Virus record (IMG/VR): IMGVR_UViG_3300029258_001506
Span: 1 to 64,000 of that record
Reading direction: 5' to 3' (one strand)
Length of the DNA stretch: 64,000 nucleotides
DNA from: a virus
Shown piece by piece: positions 15,790-23,936 of this stretch. The stretch's first letter is position 1; each line of letters opens with the position of its first letter. The notes beneath the pieces are model-generated. The model was not told the origin of the DNA and made no database searches. It worked only from the letters and a program-made list of their open reading frames with translations. Made by a program: the position numbers and the translations under genes.

Positions 15790-16746
15790 ATGAACGACCA
15801 GACAACCTGGCAAGAACAACGACAGCTCGGCATCGGCGCCAGTGAGATCGGGATCCTGATGGGGGCGCCGGCGTTCGAGCGCGACGAGCTGGACGTCTAC
15901 CTGTCGAAGATCGGGCCGCCGGTCGTCAACGACGAGGACATCGCGGACTTCCGCCGCGGGCACACGTACGAGGCGCTCGCGCTCGCGCTCGCTGCCGAGG
16001 CCGTCGGTGTCGGCATCGATCGCGCGACGGGGGGCGACGTTCAGCGGTTCTGCTTCACGGCACCGGACGCACCTCACGTTCGGTGCACGCTCGACGGGCG
16101 CTTCGACGACGGCTGGCTGGCGGAGGCGAAGGCGCCGCGGCCGTGGATCCTGTCGGAGATGCTCGAGAAGGGGATCCGCGATCTGTACGCTTGGCAGATG
16201 CAGGCGCAGCTCGCCTGCGTGCCAGACGCTCCGGGGGTCCGGTTCATCCTGTACGACGTGGTCGAGGTGAAGGTACACGTCGTCGAGGTGGAGCGCGACG
16301 ACGAGATGATCCGGCAGCTCAAGGAGAAGGCCGAGCAGTGGTGGGCCGATCACGTCGACGCCAGGATCCCGCCGGACCCTGACCAGGCAGGAGAGGGCGC
16401 CGAAAGGCGGATAATCAAGGTACCTGGCGAGTACGTCGACATCGACGGCGACGCCTGGCTTGACGCGCTCGAGCAGTTCGTCGACACCGCGGCCGCGCTC
16501 GATCAAGCGAAGGAGCAGCACGACAAGGCCAAGAGCAGGATCCAGGCCGCGATGAAGGAGTCCGGGCTAGGTAAGGTCCGGATCGCCGGCCACCGGTTCA
16601 AGTGGCACGAGCAGCCAGGCCGGATCACGTTCGACAAGCGACGGCTCTCCGCCGAGCATCCGGAGATCGACATGTCCAGGTACGAGAAGATCGGGAAGCC
16701 GTTCTTCAAGTGGGGATATTGGGCACCGAAAGGAGTGAAGTCATGA
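15790..16746 (+). CDS. YqaJ-family (lambda Exo-like) recombination exonuclease
   Basis: 318 residues. N-terminal 'GIGASEIGILMG' (about 14-25), 'FRRGHTYEALAL', then catalytic 'CTLDGRFDDGWLAEAKAP' (D..ExK of the PD-(D/E)XK fold, about 100-116) and 'WQMQAQLACV'. This is the YqaJ/lambda Exo pattern: a 5'-3' dsDNA exonuclease that makes ssDNA for an annealase. The RecT gene overlaps its stop by 4 bp, the usual exonuclease-annealase pairing. C-terminal 100 residues are helical and may contact RecT. Confidence 0.9.
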   Translation: MNDQTTWQEQRQLGIGASEIGILMGAPAFERDELDVYLSKIGPPVVNDEDIADFRRGHTYEALALALAAEAVGVGIDRATGGDVQRFCFTAPDAPHVRCTLDGRFDDGWLAEAKAPRPWILSEMLEKGIRDLYAWQMQAQLACVPDAPGVRFILYDVVEVKVHVVEVERDDEMIRQLKEKAEQWWADHVDARIPPDPDQAGEGAERRIIKVPGEYVDIDGDAWLDALEQFVDTAAALDQAKEQHDKAKSRIQAAMKESGLGKVRIAGHRFKWHEQPGRITFDKRRLSAEHPEIDMSRYEKIGKPFFKWGYWAPKGVKS

Positions 16747-17861
16747 ACCAGAAGAAGGGCAACGGGGCGGCGCTCACTGTCTGGGATCACGCGAAGGGGA
16801 TGCTGAACAAGTACAGCGCCAACATCAAATCGATCGCGCCAACAGGCACCGACGCCAAGCGGATCCAGGCGACGGTGTTCGAGGCGATCCGGAGAGAGCC
16901 GAAGTTGCAGCGCTGCTTCCAGACTGAGGACGGTTTCACCGCGCTGATCAATTCGGTGATGCTGAGCGCGCAGTACGGTCTCCCGCCGGACGGCGTGCAC
17001 GCGGCGATCACTCCGCGGCGTTTCGGCCACGTCGCCGGGGCGATCTTCATGCCGATGTGGCAAGGACTGGTCTCGGTCGCGTACCGGAGCGGCCTCGTGC
17101 AGGACGTCCGGGCCCGGGTCGTTTACGAGAAGGATCTGTTCGACTTCGAGGACGGCCGGGACTGGAAGCTGACACACACACGCCACGTCGGCGGTGATCC
17201 CGGCAAGGTGATCGCGGCCTGGTGCATCGTGACACTGACCAACGGTGGACAGATCCCGGAGGTCGTGTACGAGTACGAGGTCGAGCGGGTGATGCGCTCG
17301 AGCGGCAGCGTCGAGAACGGCACCGCCAAGCCTGGCAGCGTCTGGGATACGTGGGCCGACGAGATGTGGCGCAAGACGGCGGTCAAGCGTGCGCTCAAGT
17401 TCGCGCCGGTCGACGATAACATGCGCCAGCTGATCCACGTCGACGGGCTCGGCGAGGCCGGGCTGTCGCAGACGGACAAGACGATCGATCTCGACCCGTC
17501 GGACTTCGAGGTCTCACCGGGTCCGGGGGCGCCGGAGGTGGACCAGGATGCAGTCGCCGACATGGTCGGCGAGGCGGCAAGCCGCGGCGGCGGTCGGCAG
17601 TCCAGGGTCGTGAAGCCGCAGGAGAACGGCCAGGGGCGCTCTCAGTCCGCGGACAAGGGGGAAGGGGGCGGAGGGGCCAGCGGGCAAGGAGCGGCGGATA
17701 GCGGGCCGTCTGGCGAGCCCGACAGGCACTGCGAGGGGTGCGGGGCTGTCGGTGTCGAACTGGTCGACGGGCAGTACTGCTCGAGCTGTCTGCCGGAGCC
17801 ACCGGACGACGAGCCGGAGCCTACCGGAAACGGCGGCCAGCGGACCCTGCTCGACCCGTGA
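16743..17861 (+). CDS. recT: RecT-family ssDNA annealing protein with C-terminal zinc ribbon
   Basis: 372 residues from ATG 16743 (ATGA overlap). Residues 1-250 carry RecT hallmarks: 'LQRCFQTEDGFTALINSVML', 'AQYGLPPDGVHAAI', 'MWQGLVSVAYRSG' and 'DEMWRKTAVKRALK'. After a Gly/Gln/Ser-rich linker the C-terminus has 'HCEGCGAVGVELVDGQYCSSC', an added zinc ribbon not part of classical RecT. It catalyses strand annealing with the upstream exonuclease. Confidence 0.9.
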   Translation: MNQKKGNGAALTVWDHAKGMLNKYSANIKSIAPTGTDAKRIQATVFEAIRREPKLQRCFQTEDGFTALINSVMLSAQYGLPPDGVHAAITPRRFGHVAGAIFMPMWQGLVSVAYRSGLVQDVRARVVYEKDLFDFEDGRDWKLTHTRHVGGDPGKVIAAWCIVTLTNGGQIPEVVYEYEVERVMRSSGSVENGTAKPGSVWDTWADEMWRKTAVKRALKFAPVDDNMRQLIHVDGLGEAGLSQTDKTIDLDPSDFEVSPGPGAPEVDQDAVADMVGEAASRGGGRQSRVVKPQENGQGRSQSADKGEGGGGASGQGAADSGPSGEPDRHCEGCGAVGVELVDGQYCSSCLPEPPDDEPEPTGNGGQRTLLDP

Positions 17862-18328
17862 GCGCGGCCGGGGACCAGATCGCGCCGTACGGGGGAGAGC
17901 CACCGCGGCAGCGGCACAGCTCGACCTCGTGCGACGCGGCAGACTCCGTCGTCGCCGTCGAGGGGACCATCAAGGACCGCGTGCTCGCGTTCATCACCGA
18001 GCGGGGCCCGTTCGGGGCCACCGACCAGGAGATCCAGGACGGGCTCGGCCTGACCGTGAGCACGCAGGTTCCTCGGCGACGCCAGCTGCAGCTCGAGGGG
18101 CTGATCGGCGACTCTGCGCTGGTGCGCGAAAACAGGTCCGGCCGGATGGCTGTCGTCTGGATCCGGCACCAGTTCGACCGCGTCGGGTTCGATCCGGTGA
18201 AGTCGACGAAGGAGAAGTTGCGCGACGCGCTCGAGCGGGTTGCCCAGCTCGAGGCCGACCTCGAGGACGCGCGGCGGGAGATCGCCGTGCTCAAGAAGGA
18301 CGGCCCGCAAACCAGCTTCCGATTCTAG
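17858..18328 (+). CDS. Winged-helix / coiled-coil DNA-binding protein
   Basis: 156 residues from GTG 17858 (GTGA overlap with recT). Residues about 28-85 look like a winged helix: 'RVLAFITERGPFGATDQEIQ' and 'RRRQLQLEGLI'. A C-terminal coiled coil (about 115-150) has Leu/Glu/Arg heptads. Likely a small DNA-binding regulator or replication accessory of the recombination operon. Confidence 0.68.
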   Translation: MSAAGDQIAPYGGEPPRQRHSSTSCDAADSVVAVEGTIKDRVLAFITERGPFGATDQEIQDGLGLTVSTQVPRRRQLQLEGLIGDSALVRENRSGRMAVVWIRHQFDRVGFDPVKSTKEKLRDALERVAQLEADLEDARREIAVLKKDGPQTSFRF

Positions 18329-18339
18329 GGAGGGGGATC

Positions 18340-18606
18340 ATGGAACGAATACAACTCAGGTTCGAGAAGGTCGAGAGGGGCGACATCGTCCAGCGACCGG
18401 TGAACAAGGGAACCGGGTTTCTCTCGGTCAAGGCACCGGGCGCCGGTGTGTTGATCACCGACGCCGACGATCGCTCGCGGTACGTCAGGCGCGATCAGCT
18501 GCTGGCGTTCATCTCGAGCGGGGAGCAGGAGATGATCGTCAACCCGTGGGAGGAAGCAACCGAGGCGGTCCGAGTCCCGCCGACGGGGAGTGGGAATTCG
18601 GAGTAG
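18340..18606 (+). CDS. Small beta-rich hypothetical protein
   Basis: 88 residues; ATG 18340 follows AGGGAGGGGG. Alternating beta pattern ('LRFEKVERGDIVQRPV', 'GVLITDADDRSRYVRRDQLL') suggests an SH3/KOW-like barrel with a disordered acidic tail. Last gene of the recombination operon; its stop abuts a new promoter. Confidence 0.62.
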   Translation: MERIQLRFEKVERGDIVQRPVNKGTGFLSVKAPGAGVLITDADDRSRYVRRDQLLAFISSGEQEMIVNPWEEATEAVRVPPTGSGNSE

Positions 18607-18635
18607 TTGATCGACTCGGTTCGAGCTGGCATACT
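18607..18635 (+). promoter_or_regulatory. Promoter upstream of replication genes, with inverted repeat at -10
   Basis: TTGATC (18607-18612), 17-bp spacer, CATACT (18630-18635). The -10 sits inside a perfect inverted repeat GCTGGCA-TAC-TGCCAGC (18625-18641), a natural repressor site or +1 hairpin. Moderate -35 and -10 matches. Confidence 0.5.
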
Positions 18636-18675
18636 GCCAGCAGGCAGACTGTCAGGACGAAACTCAGTGAACTGT

Positions 18676-18756
18676 ACGTCGACACACAGAGCCGGCCGAG
18701 TCCCTCCCTACTCGTCCGGGGTGGTCTGCCGCTCGGCTGGCTCTTTGTGTCGACGT
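18676..18756 (+). promoter_or_regulatory. 25-bp stem-loop in the leader of the replication initiator gene
   Basis: Arms 18676-18700 (ACGTCGACACACAGAGCCGG...) and 18732-18756 pair over 25 positions with two non-Watson-Crick pairs, one of which can be G-U; the loop is 31 nt. The structure ends 15 bp before the initiator ATG, next to its AGGGGA ribosome site. It could be a translational attenuator, a transcript-stabilising hairpin or part of the replication region. Confidence 0.7.
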
Positions 18757-18771
18757 GCCAGGGGATAGCCG

Positions 18772-19776
18772 ATGCGCAGAACCGGACCGCACTTCTCGCA
18801 GGTCGAGAGCAACATCGATCGCGAACCAGAATTCCGTTCTCTACCGCGCGACGCGCGCGACCTTTGGAAGTACCTGATCATCACCGGACGCAAGGCGCGT
18901 CCGTGCGACGGGCTCGTCGTCGCCAGCCTGGCCGAGGTGGCGATCGACCTGCTCTGGGAACCACCGACGATCGAGGGGCTGCCGGGCGCGCTCCCGCAAG
19001 TGCGCGACGCGTTCCGGGTGCTGATCGAGCGGCGTTGGGTTCTCGCCGACTGGTCGGCCTGCGTGCTCCTGCTCCCGCGGCTGCTCCGACACCGTCCGCC
19101 GGCGAACCCGTCGGTCGTCGCCGGATGGCAGTCCGCGCTTGCCGACGTGCCGGAGTCGCCGCTCAAGGCCGAGTGGCTCCGGATAGCGTTCGAGGTGGTG
19201 AAGGAACTGCCGGCAGACGACAAGGGAAAGCGCAATCGTCTTGACACCTTCGTCGAGCTGTTCGGCGAGCAGGAACCGTCGACACTAGACGGTGTACCAG
19301 ACGGCCTCGACACCGTGTCACAGACGGTGTTGCCAGGGTTGGATACACCGTGTCGACACACTAAGACCGGGACTCTGACAGGGACTGTTACTGGAACCAG
19401 CGCGCGGACGCGCGTCGAAAAAGAAATAGAGATCGAAGAAGAAGAACCAGGACGTGCTCGACATCGTCTCGTAGCGGTCTGCCTCGAACTGTGGCCAGCC
19501 TGGCCGGAGGAGCAGGCGACGTCGTCCGTTATGCGGCTCAAGGGGGCTGGGCTCGGCCTCGACGACACGGCCTGGGAGCGCGTGATCCGCGACGCGTACA
19601 ACAGGGCGGACCCGAACCTCCCGAATACGCAGATTCACCGGACGATTTACGATCAGGCACAGTACCATCTCAGGACGCGCGAGAGGGCCTCTGATGGCGC
19701 CGGCGACGCACGCAGGCTCAAGCCGCTGTTGCAGGTCGTCAGCGAGCAGGAAGGCGGAGAGGGGGCCTCACGATGA
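18772..19776 (+). CDS. Replication initiator / helicase-loader-like protein
   Basis: 334 residues. N-terminal 130 residues read as a winged-helix replication-organiser type domain ('FRSLPRDARDLWKYLIITGR', 'LPQVRDAFRVLIERRW'), common in phage O/DnaD-like proteins. The middle (about 170-215) is low-complexity Asp/Thr/Gly where the DNA forms an iteron array, then an acidic KE/E-rich stretch and a helical C-terminus. It lies directly upstream of dnaB and overlaps it by 4 bp, as O-P or DnaD-DnaB pairs do. Role inferred from context and fold impression. Confidence 0.65.
   Translation: MRRTGPHFSQVESNIDREPEFRSLPRDARDLWKYLIITGRKARPCDGLVVASLAEVAIDLLWEPPTIEGLPGALPQVRDAFRVLIERRWVLADWSACVLLLPRLLRHRPPANPSVVAGWQSALADVPESPLKAEWLRIAFEVVKELPADDKGKRNRLDTFVELFGEQEPSTLDGVPDGLDTVSQTVLPGLDTPCRHTKTGTLTGTVTGTSARTRVEKEIEIEEEEPGRARHRLVAVCLELWPAWPEEQATSSVMRLKGAGLGLDDTAWERVIRDAYNRADPNLPNTQIHRTIYDQAQYHLRTRERASDGAGDARRLKPLLQVVSEQEGGEGASR
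19287..19358 (+). other. Putative replication origin: iterons inside initiator gene
   Basis: A 35-bp unit is repeated twice: AGACGGTGT-N14-ACACCGTGTC. The 7-bp core ACACCGT / ACGGTGT occurs at 19289, 19310, 19324 and 19345 in alternating orientation, with spacings 21, 14, 21. GTCGACAC sequences flank both sides. An A/G-rich, easily melted tract follows (19411-19447). Iterons plus AT-rich DNA within the initiator gene is the lambda ori layout. No binding or replication data. Confidence 0.55.
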
Positions 19777-21143
19777 ACGAGGAGCGGAGACGAGAGGGGC
19801 GGGTTCCTCCGTACAGCGCCGAGGCCGAGGAAGCCGTACTCGGTTCTGTGCTGCTGAACAACGACGTGATCGCCGAGCTGCGCGGGATACTGACCCCGGG
19901 GGACTTTTACGTCGAGACCAATCGCAGGATCTACGAAGCGATCCTCGAGCTAGCCCCGAAGTCCGTCGTCGATCATGTGACTCTCGGCCAGGAGTTGAAG
20001 CGGCGCGGAGATTGGGATCGGATTGGAGGAGCGGCCGCGCTCGACGGACTGACCGACACGGTCGCGGCCGTCGCCAACTTCGAGCACTACGCGGGGATCG
20101 TCCGCGACAAGGCCGCGGTCCGAAGGATGATCTACGCGGCGCAGCAGATCGTCGCAGACGGGTTCGCCGATCACGACGACCTCGGCGAGTACCTCGGCAA
20201 ATCTCAGCAGTCGATCAACGCGGCGGCGACAGCCGGGCTCGGCGCACTTGAAGGCCCGGAGCTGGTCGGCGCGAGAATCCTCGACGTCATCGAGCAGGCG
20301 GTACAGGGCAAGGAGCCAGAAGGCATCGTCCCGACCGGGTTCTCGCACATCGACAACACGACCGGCGGGCTCTGGCCGGGAGAGATGACGATCTTCGCAG
20401 CTCGTACCAAGATGGGTAAGACGGCGTTCGCTCTCAACCTCGGGAAGAACGCAGCGCGGAAGGCCGGGAAGCGAGTACTCTGGTTCAACCTCGAGGACAG
20501 CAAAGCCAACATGCAACAGCGGCTCATTGCTCAGGACACCAAAGTATCGATGACCAGTATCCGGCGGCGCCAGGTTCCGCCGGAACTGGCACCGATCATG
20601 GTCGACGCCGGAGCGTCGATCAGCGAGCTTCCGTTCTGGGTTCTCAATCGAGCTGGGCTCACCGCAGATCAGATCGTCTCGATCTCTACCACGTTCAAGG
20701 CGAAGCACGGACTCGACCTCGTGATCATCGACCACCTTCGCAGGGTCAAGCACTTGAAGGGGCAGGACTTCCGGATCGGTGTCTCGTACGTCGGCACAAC
20801 GATCGCCGACATGGCGTTGAACCTAGGAGTTCCAGTGCTCGCACTGCACCAGCTCAACCGCTCGGTCGAGAACAGGGAGGACAAGCGGCCGAGGGAGTCT
20901 GACCTGCGCGAGAGCGGGATGCTCGAGGAAGATGCGCGCAACATCTGGTTCCTGTACCGAGATGCATATTACGACGAGAACGCGGACACCAACATCGCAG
21001 ATCTGATCGTATCGAGGTCGAACCACGGACCGACCGGAGTCGTCAAGCTGTTCTGCGACATGCCAACGATGAAGTTTACAGACCTGGCCGACGACAACCC
21101 GTACGCTACGCGTACACGGGCGGACACTGGAACAAGCTACTGA
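19773..21143 (+). CDS. dnaB: Replicative DNA helicase, DnaB family
   Basis: 456 residues, full length for DnaB. N-terminal domain 'PPYSAEAEEAVLGSVLLNND'; RecA-like ATPase with Walker A 'RTKMGKTAFAL' (about 211-221), Walker B 'LVIIDHLRRV', and 'HQLNRSVENREDKRPRESDL' followed by RESGMLEEDA, the DnaB motif 3-4 region. Variants: HQLNR instead of SQLSR and IDHLRR instead of IDYLQL. Forms the hexameric fork helicase, presumably loaded by the upstream protein. Confidence 0.95.
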   Translation: MNEERRREGRVPPYSAEAEEAVLGSVLLNNDVIAELRGILTPGDFYVETNRRIYEAILELAPKSVVDHVTLGQELKRRGDWDRIGGAAALDGLTDTVAAVANFEHYAGIVRDKAAVRRMIYAAQQIVADGFADHDDLGEYLGKSQQSINAAATAGLGALEGPELVGARILDVIEQAVQGKEPEGIVPTGFSHIDNTTGGLWPGEMTIFAARTKMGKTAFALNLGKNAARKAGKRVLWFNLEDSKANMQQRLIAQDTKVSMTSIRRRQVPPELAPIMVDAGASISELPFWVLNRAGLTADQIVSISTTFKAKHGLDLVIIDHLRRVKHLKGQDFRIGVSYVGTTIADMALNLGVPVLALHQLNRSVENREDKRPRESDLRESGMLEEDARNIWFLYRDAYYDENADTNIADLIVSRSNHGPTGVVKLFCDMPTMKFTDLADDNPYATRTRADTGTSY

Positions 21144-21154
21144 CGGAGGGGACA

Positions 21155-21463
21155 ATGACAGACGAACCGCAAGAGACGAACGAGTACATCGAGGAGCGCG
21201 TCGCGGAGGTGATCGACGAGACGTTCACGCAGATCGACGCGGCCGTCGCGCCGTATCTCAGGTTGCTCCGGGGGAAGCTGCTCGAGGTGACGACTACCAA
21301 GCTGAACGACGAATTGATCCAAGGGTACGCCGAGTCGCTGATCCGGGCCGAGGCTGACATCGCTATCCGCAAGCGCCAGGTCGAGGTCAGGTTCCGCGTG
21401 ATGTTCCTCGGCCTGGCCGACCAGATCAGGACGCCGGGAAAGGAGAGCGACGATGAAGGCTAA
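21155..21463 (+). CDS. Helical hypothetical protein
   Basis: 102 residues, GGAGGGGAC before ATG. Acidic N-terminus, then continuous helix including 'YLRLLRGKLLEVTTTKLND' and a basic segment 'AIRKRQVEVRFRV'. Stop codon overlaps the next start region. No family recognised. Confidence 0.6.
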   Translation: MTDEPQETNEYIEERVAEVIDETFTQIDAAVAPYLRLLRGKLLEVTTTKLNDELIQGYAESLIRAEADIAIRKRQVEVRFRVMFLGLADQIRTPGKESDDEG

Positions 21464-22202
21464 GTACAGCTGCCCGCACTGCGGCGGGCCGATGAACGTG
21501 GAGGTGACCGAGGTGTCAGTCAAGATCACGAGAGAGAGCACGAGCAGAAAGCTCGACCCGGCGATGTCGCTGGTCGTGTACCAGTCGACGAACAGGGCGG
21601 GGCGACACGATGCGACCGGGGCGTTCAAGCCGGAGGCGCTCGAGTACAAGAGGTTGCACAGCGTTTCGCCGAAGTTGATGCTCCCGATCCCGCACGGACT
21701 GGACGCGGTGAATAAGGCACGAAAGGTGCTCGGCGCGCTGCGCGGGATTGGAGACGGACAGCTCGACGCGTTCGTGTACTTCGGACACGGGACGACAAAG
21801 TCGTTCCCGTCGATGGGGTTCGGTCTCGGCTTCTCCGGTGACCGCGACGTGCGCCAGCTGGCGGCCGAGATCGCCAGGGTCGGCGGCGGGAACATCTTCG
21901 TCTGCCTGTACGCGTGCCTGACCGGGAAGGGGTTCGGCGTCGCCGACTGGCTCGGAGACGAGCTGCGCGACCGGCTCGACGAACCCGGCGCGCGGGTGTT
22001 CGCTCACCTCGGAGCTGGGCACACGACGAAGTTCCCGTTCGCCGAGTACTCCGGAGAAGGCGCCGGAGACCTCGGCGTGCCGGTCATCGGCTCGAAGGAT
22101 CCGCTCTGGCGCAAGTGGGTCAACAAGCTGCAGAACGACCAGGCGTTCCGGCTGTCAATCCCGTTCATGACCAAGCAGGAGATCAGGGAGGCGCTCGCGT
22201 GA
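21453..22202 (+). CDS. Caspase-fold-like protein with N-terminal zinc ribbon
   Basis: 249 residues. N-terminus has one Cys pair ('YSCPHCGGPMNVEV'). The core shows a His-Cys pairing like clan CD / DUF4347-type proteins: 'DAFVYFGHGTTKS' (H112) and 'NIFVCLYACLTGKGFGVADW' (C155), each after a hydrophobic strand, then 'GARVFAHLGAGHTT'. These positions match the catalytic His and Cys of caspase-like peptidases. Could be a protease, or a pseudo-enzyme; it lies between replication and lysis genes. Family assignment is by motif only. Confidence 0.6.
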   Translation: MKAKYSCPHCGGPMNVEVTEVSVKITRESTSRKLDPAMSLVVYQSTNRAGRHDATGAFKPEALEYKRLHSVSPKLMLPIPHGLDAVNKARKVLGALRGIGDGQLDAFVYFGHGTTKSFPSMGFGLGFSGDRDVRQLAAEIARVGGGNIFVCLYACLTGKGFGVADWLGDELRDRLDEPGARVFAHLGAGHTTKFPFAEYSGEGAGDLGVPVIGSKDPLWRKWVNKLQNDQAFRLSIPFMTKQEIREALA

Positions 22203-22498
22203 AAATCACGATCATCTGGATCGTCATTTGGGCGATAGGGTTCAGTTTAGCGTTCATCGGCGGATACGGTTTCGGAATGAATCACGCCGAGTCGGACGAG
22301 CCGACAGTCGAGGTCGGTCCGGTCGGGCAGTGTCCGCCGTGTCCGGACGCGGGGCCGCGAGAAGTCAGCATCGACCCGTGGGCGTTCAACGTTCTGGAAA
22401 AGGCGATGCGCGCGCTGCGCGAGTGCGACGCCGATCGGAAGCACTGGCAAGAACTCGCCGAGCAGTGCACGGCGACGAAGCTCGAGGTGAAACGATGA
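22199..22498 (+). CDS. Single-pass membrane protein, spanin-like layout
   Basis: 99 residues from GTG 22199 (GTGA overlap). Residues 3-25 are a transmembrane helix ('IIWIVIWAIGFSLAFIGGYG'), followed by a Pro/Cys segment ('GQCPPCPDAG') and a C-terminal amphipathic helix. N-in anchor plus coiled tail resembles an inner-membrane spanin (Rz), and a transglycosylase is nearby, but no specific spanin motif is present. Confidence 0.6.
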   Translation: MKITIIWIVIWAIGFSLAFIGGYGFGMNHAESDEPTVEVGPVGQCPPCPDAGPREVSIDPWAFNVLEKAMRALRECDADRKHWQELAEQCTATKLEVKR

Positions 22499-22848
22499 CG
22501 GCGAACCCAAAGGTGATCGTCGAGGGTGGGAAAGTCTACTTCGGCGAGTGGTATCTGTCGCTACTGATCAACAGGGGGACGGACATTCGCTCAGGAGAAC
22601 CAGACCTCGGACTCGAGATCAGGATCGGCGGAGGGTGTTCGTCGGCTGGCACAGACTGGCGGAAGGAGTTGTCGGCGCTCTTATCTGAACCTGGATCGTC
22701 CATCGACTACAAGACTGCGGGGCAAATAGAGGCGCGCGTTGCACAGCGTCTAGCTCCTGTCGCGGAGAGGTTCATGCGGGAACTGGTCGAGGAACTGGAC
22801 AAGGCCGCAAAGGACGAGGCCGCGAAGCTCTCCTTGTCTGGGGACTAA
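22495..22848 (+). CDS. Hypothetical protein
   Basis: 117 residues from ATG 22495 (ATGA overlap). First half beta ('VIVEGGKVYFGEWYLSLLIN'), second half a charged helix ending in 'AAKDEAAKLSLSGD'. No family recognised; in the lysis-adjacent operon. Confidence 0.6.
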   Translation: MTANPKVIVEGGKVYFGEWYLSLLINRGTDIRSGEPDLGLEIRIGGGCSSAGTDWRKELSALLSEPGSSIDYKTAGQIEARVAQRLAPVAERFMRELVEELDKAAKDEAAKLSLSGD

Positions 22849-22858
22849 GTGCGACCTG

Positions 22859-22867
22859 TGATAGAAT
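22859..22867 (+). promoter_or_regulatory. Extended -10 promoter before lysis genes
   Basis: TGATAGAAT is an extended -10 (TGN plus TAGAAT, 5/6). No good -35 lies 17 bp upstream. The Shine-Dalgarno-led ATG at 22914 is about 40 bp downstream of the predicted start; the ATG at 22866 would lie inside the -10 and is not used. Confidence 0.45.
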
Positions 22868-22913
22868 GCGAGCAACCGAAAAGGGCGCGCGGTGTGCCCG
22901 ACAGGAGAGATCG

Positions 22914-23051
22914 ATGCGACAACGCGGATTTAAGATAGGACGACGACTGCTAATGACCAAGGACGAGCAGCGCAGAACGGACAGGATCGACGCTGTCTGT
23001 GCGGTGATCGTCATCATTGCTGTCATCGTTCTCTCCTGTCTAGTTCGGTGA
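22914..23051 (+). CDS. Short transmembrane protein, holin candidate
   Basis: 45 residues from ATG 22914 (ACAGGAGAGATCG upstream). Basic N-terminus 'MRQRGFKIGRRLLMTKDEQRR' region, then one strongly hydrophobic helix 'AVIVIIAVIVLSCLV' at the C-terminus. It precedes the transglycosylase gene by 10 bp, so a holin or lysis-timing role is possible. Confidence 0.55.
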   Translation: MRQRGFKIGRRLLMTKDEQRRTDRIDAVCAVIVIIAVIVLSCLVR

Positions 23052-23061
23052 GGAGAGACGG

Positions 23062-23934
23062 ATGATCGACTACAACGACCCTCGGTTGAAGCGAGCGCTG
23101 ATTGCTGTTGTTGTGACGCTGGCGCTGGCGATCCTATGGCTACTGATCTTTGCTCCGGCGCTGGCGTCCGGACGGGAGGCGGAACCATTCGATGTGCAAC
23201 TCGAGGGGGCGGAGCAGACGAGCGGCTGGTGTGAACTCGACGGCTGGTGTCCGCCGGAGTACGTAGAAGGGCCGCAGACGGCGGAGGTCGACTTCCCGCG
23301 GGCCGAGCACTTGCGGACGATCGGCCGGCTGTCCGACGGCATCTGGGAGTACTACACCAAGCGCGGCGAGCTGCCGTTCTGGACCTGCGGCGAACCGCTC
23401 CGCGGCGACCAGGCCCGCGACAAGATCCTCGAGGTGGCGTACAACGTCGTGAGAGCAGCGCACGAGGCAGGAGACGAACGACACCAGCTCAACGTCTGGG
23501 GCTGGGCCGGGACGATCTCGACGGAGTCACGGTTCGACATCTGCGCACTCGGCACGAACCCACGGAAGCTGGCCTATCGACTGCACGTACTGAAACCGCG
23601 ACGGCTCACGGTGTCTCACACCAAGGCCGACATCGTCCGCGCGATCAACGATCCGCGGATGGAAGCGCGGTGTCGCTCGTACGATCTCGGGATGGCCCAG
23701 ACGCTCGACACGCATTATCGCAAGTGGCTTCGCCGGAATCACCAGCAAGGGAACAAGGCCGACCTGCTCGAGTACCGCGGTCTCAACTGGCAGGCGGTCT
23801 ACATGCACTCGCTCGCGGTGACGTACGACACCGATCGGCCGTGGCGGTACTGGCCGGGGCGACCATCGGACGACAAGGACGCGAAGGTGACACGACACGC
23901 TCGCCGCCTCGGAGCGACGAGAGAGGAGATTTAG
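23062..23934 (+). CDS. Membrane-anchored lytic transglycosylase-like endolysin
   Basis: 290 residues. N-terminal signal-anchor at about 11-35 ('LIAVVVTLALAILWLLIF'). The lysozyme-like core has 'GTISTESRFDICALGTN' (catalytic E155 in the SLT 'ESxF' motif) and 'SYDLGMAQTLD' (210-213 equivalent to the GLMQ motif), plus several Cys that could form disulphides. Exported muramidase/transglycosylase activity fits lysis. Far from the tail genes but next to two small membrane proteins. Confidence 0.72.
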   Translation: MIDYNDPRLKRALIAVVVTLALAILWLLIFAPALASGREAEPFDVQLEGAEQTSGWCELDGWCPPEYVEGPQTAEVDFPRAEHLRTIGRLSDGIWEYYTKRGELPFWTCGEPLRGDQARDKILEVAYNVVRAAHEAGDERHQLNVWGWAGTISTESRFDICALGTNPRKLAYRLHVLKPRRLTVSHTKADIVRAINDPRMEARCRSYDLGMAQTLDTHYRKWLRRNHQQGNKADLLEYRGLNWQAVYMHSLAVTYDTDRPWRYWPGRPSDDKDAKVTRHARRLGATREEI

Positions 23935-23936
23935 CG

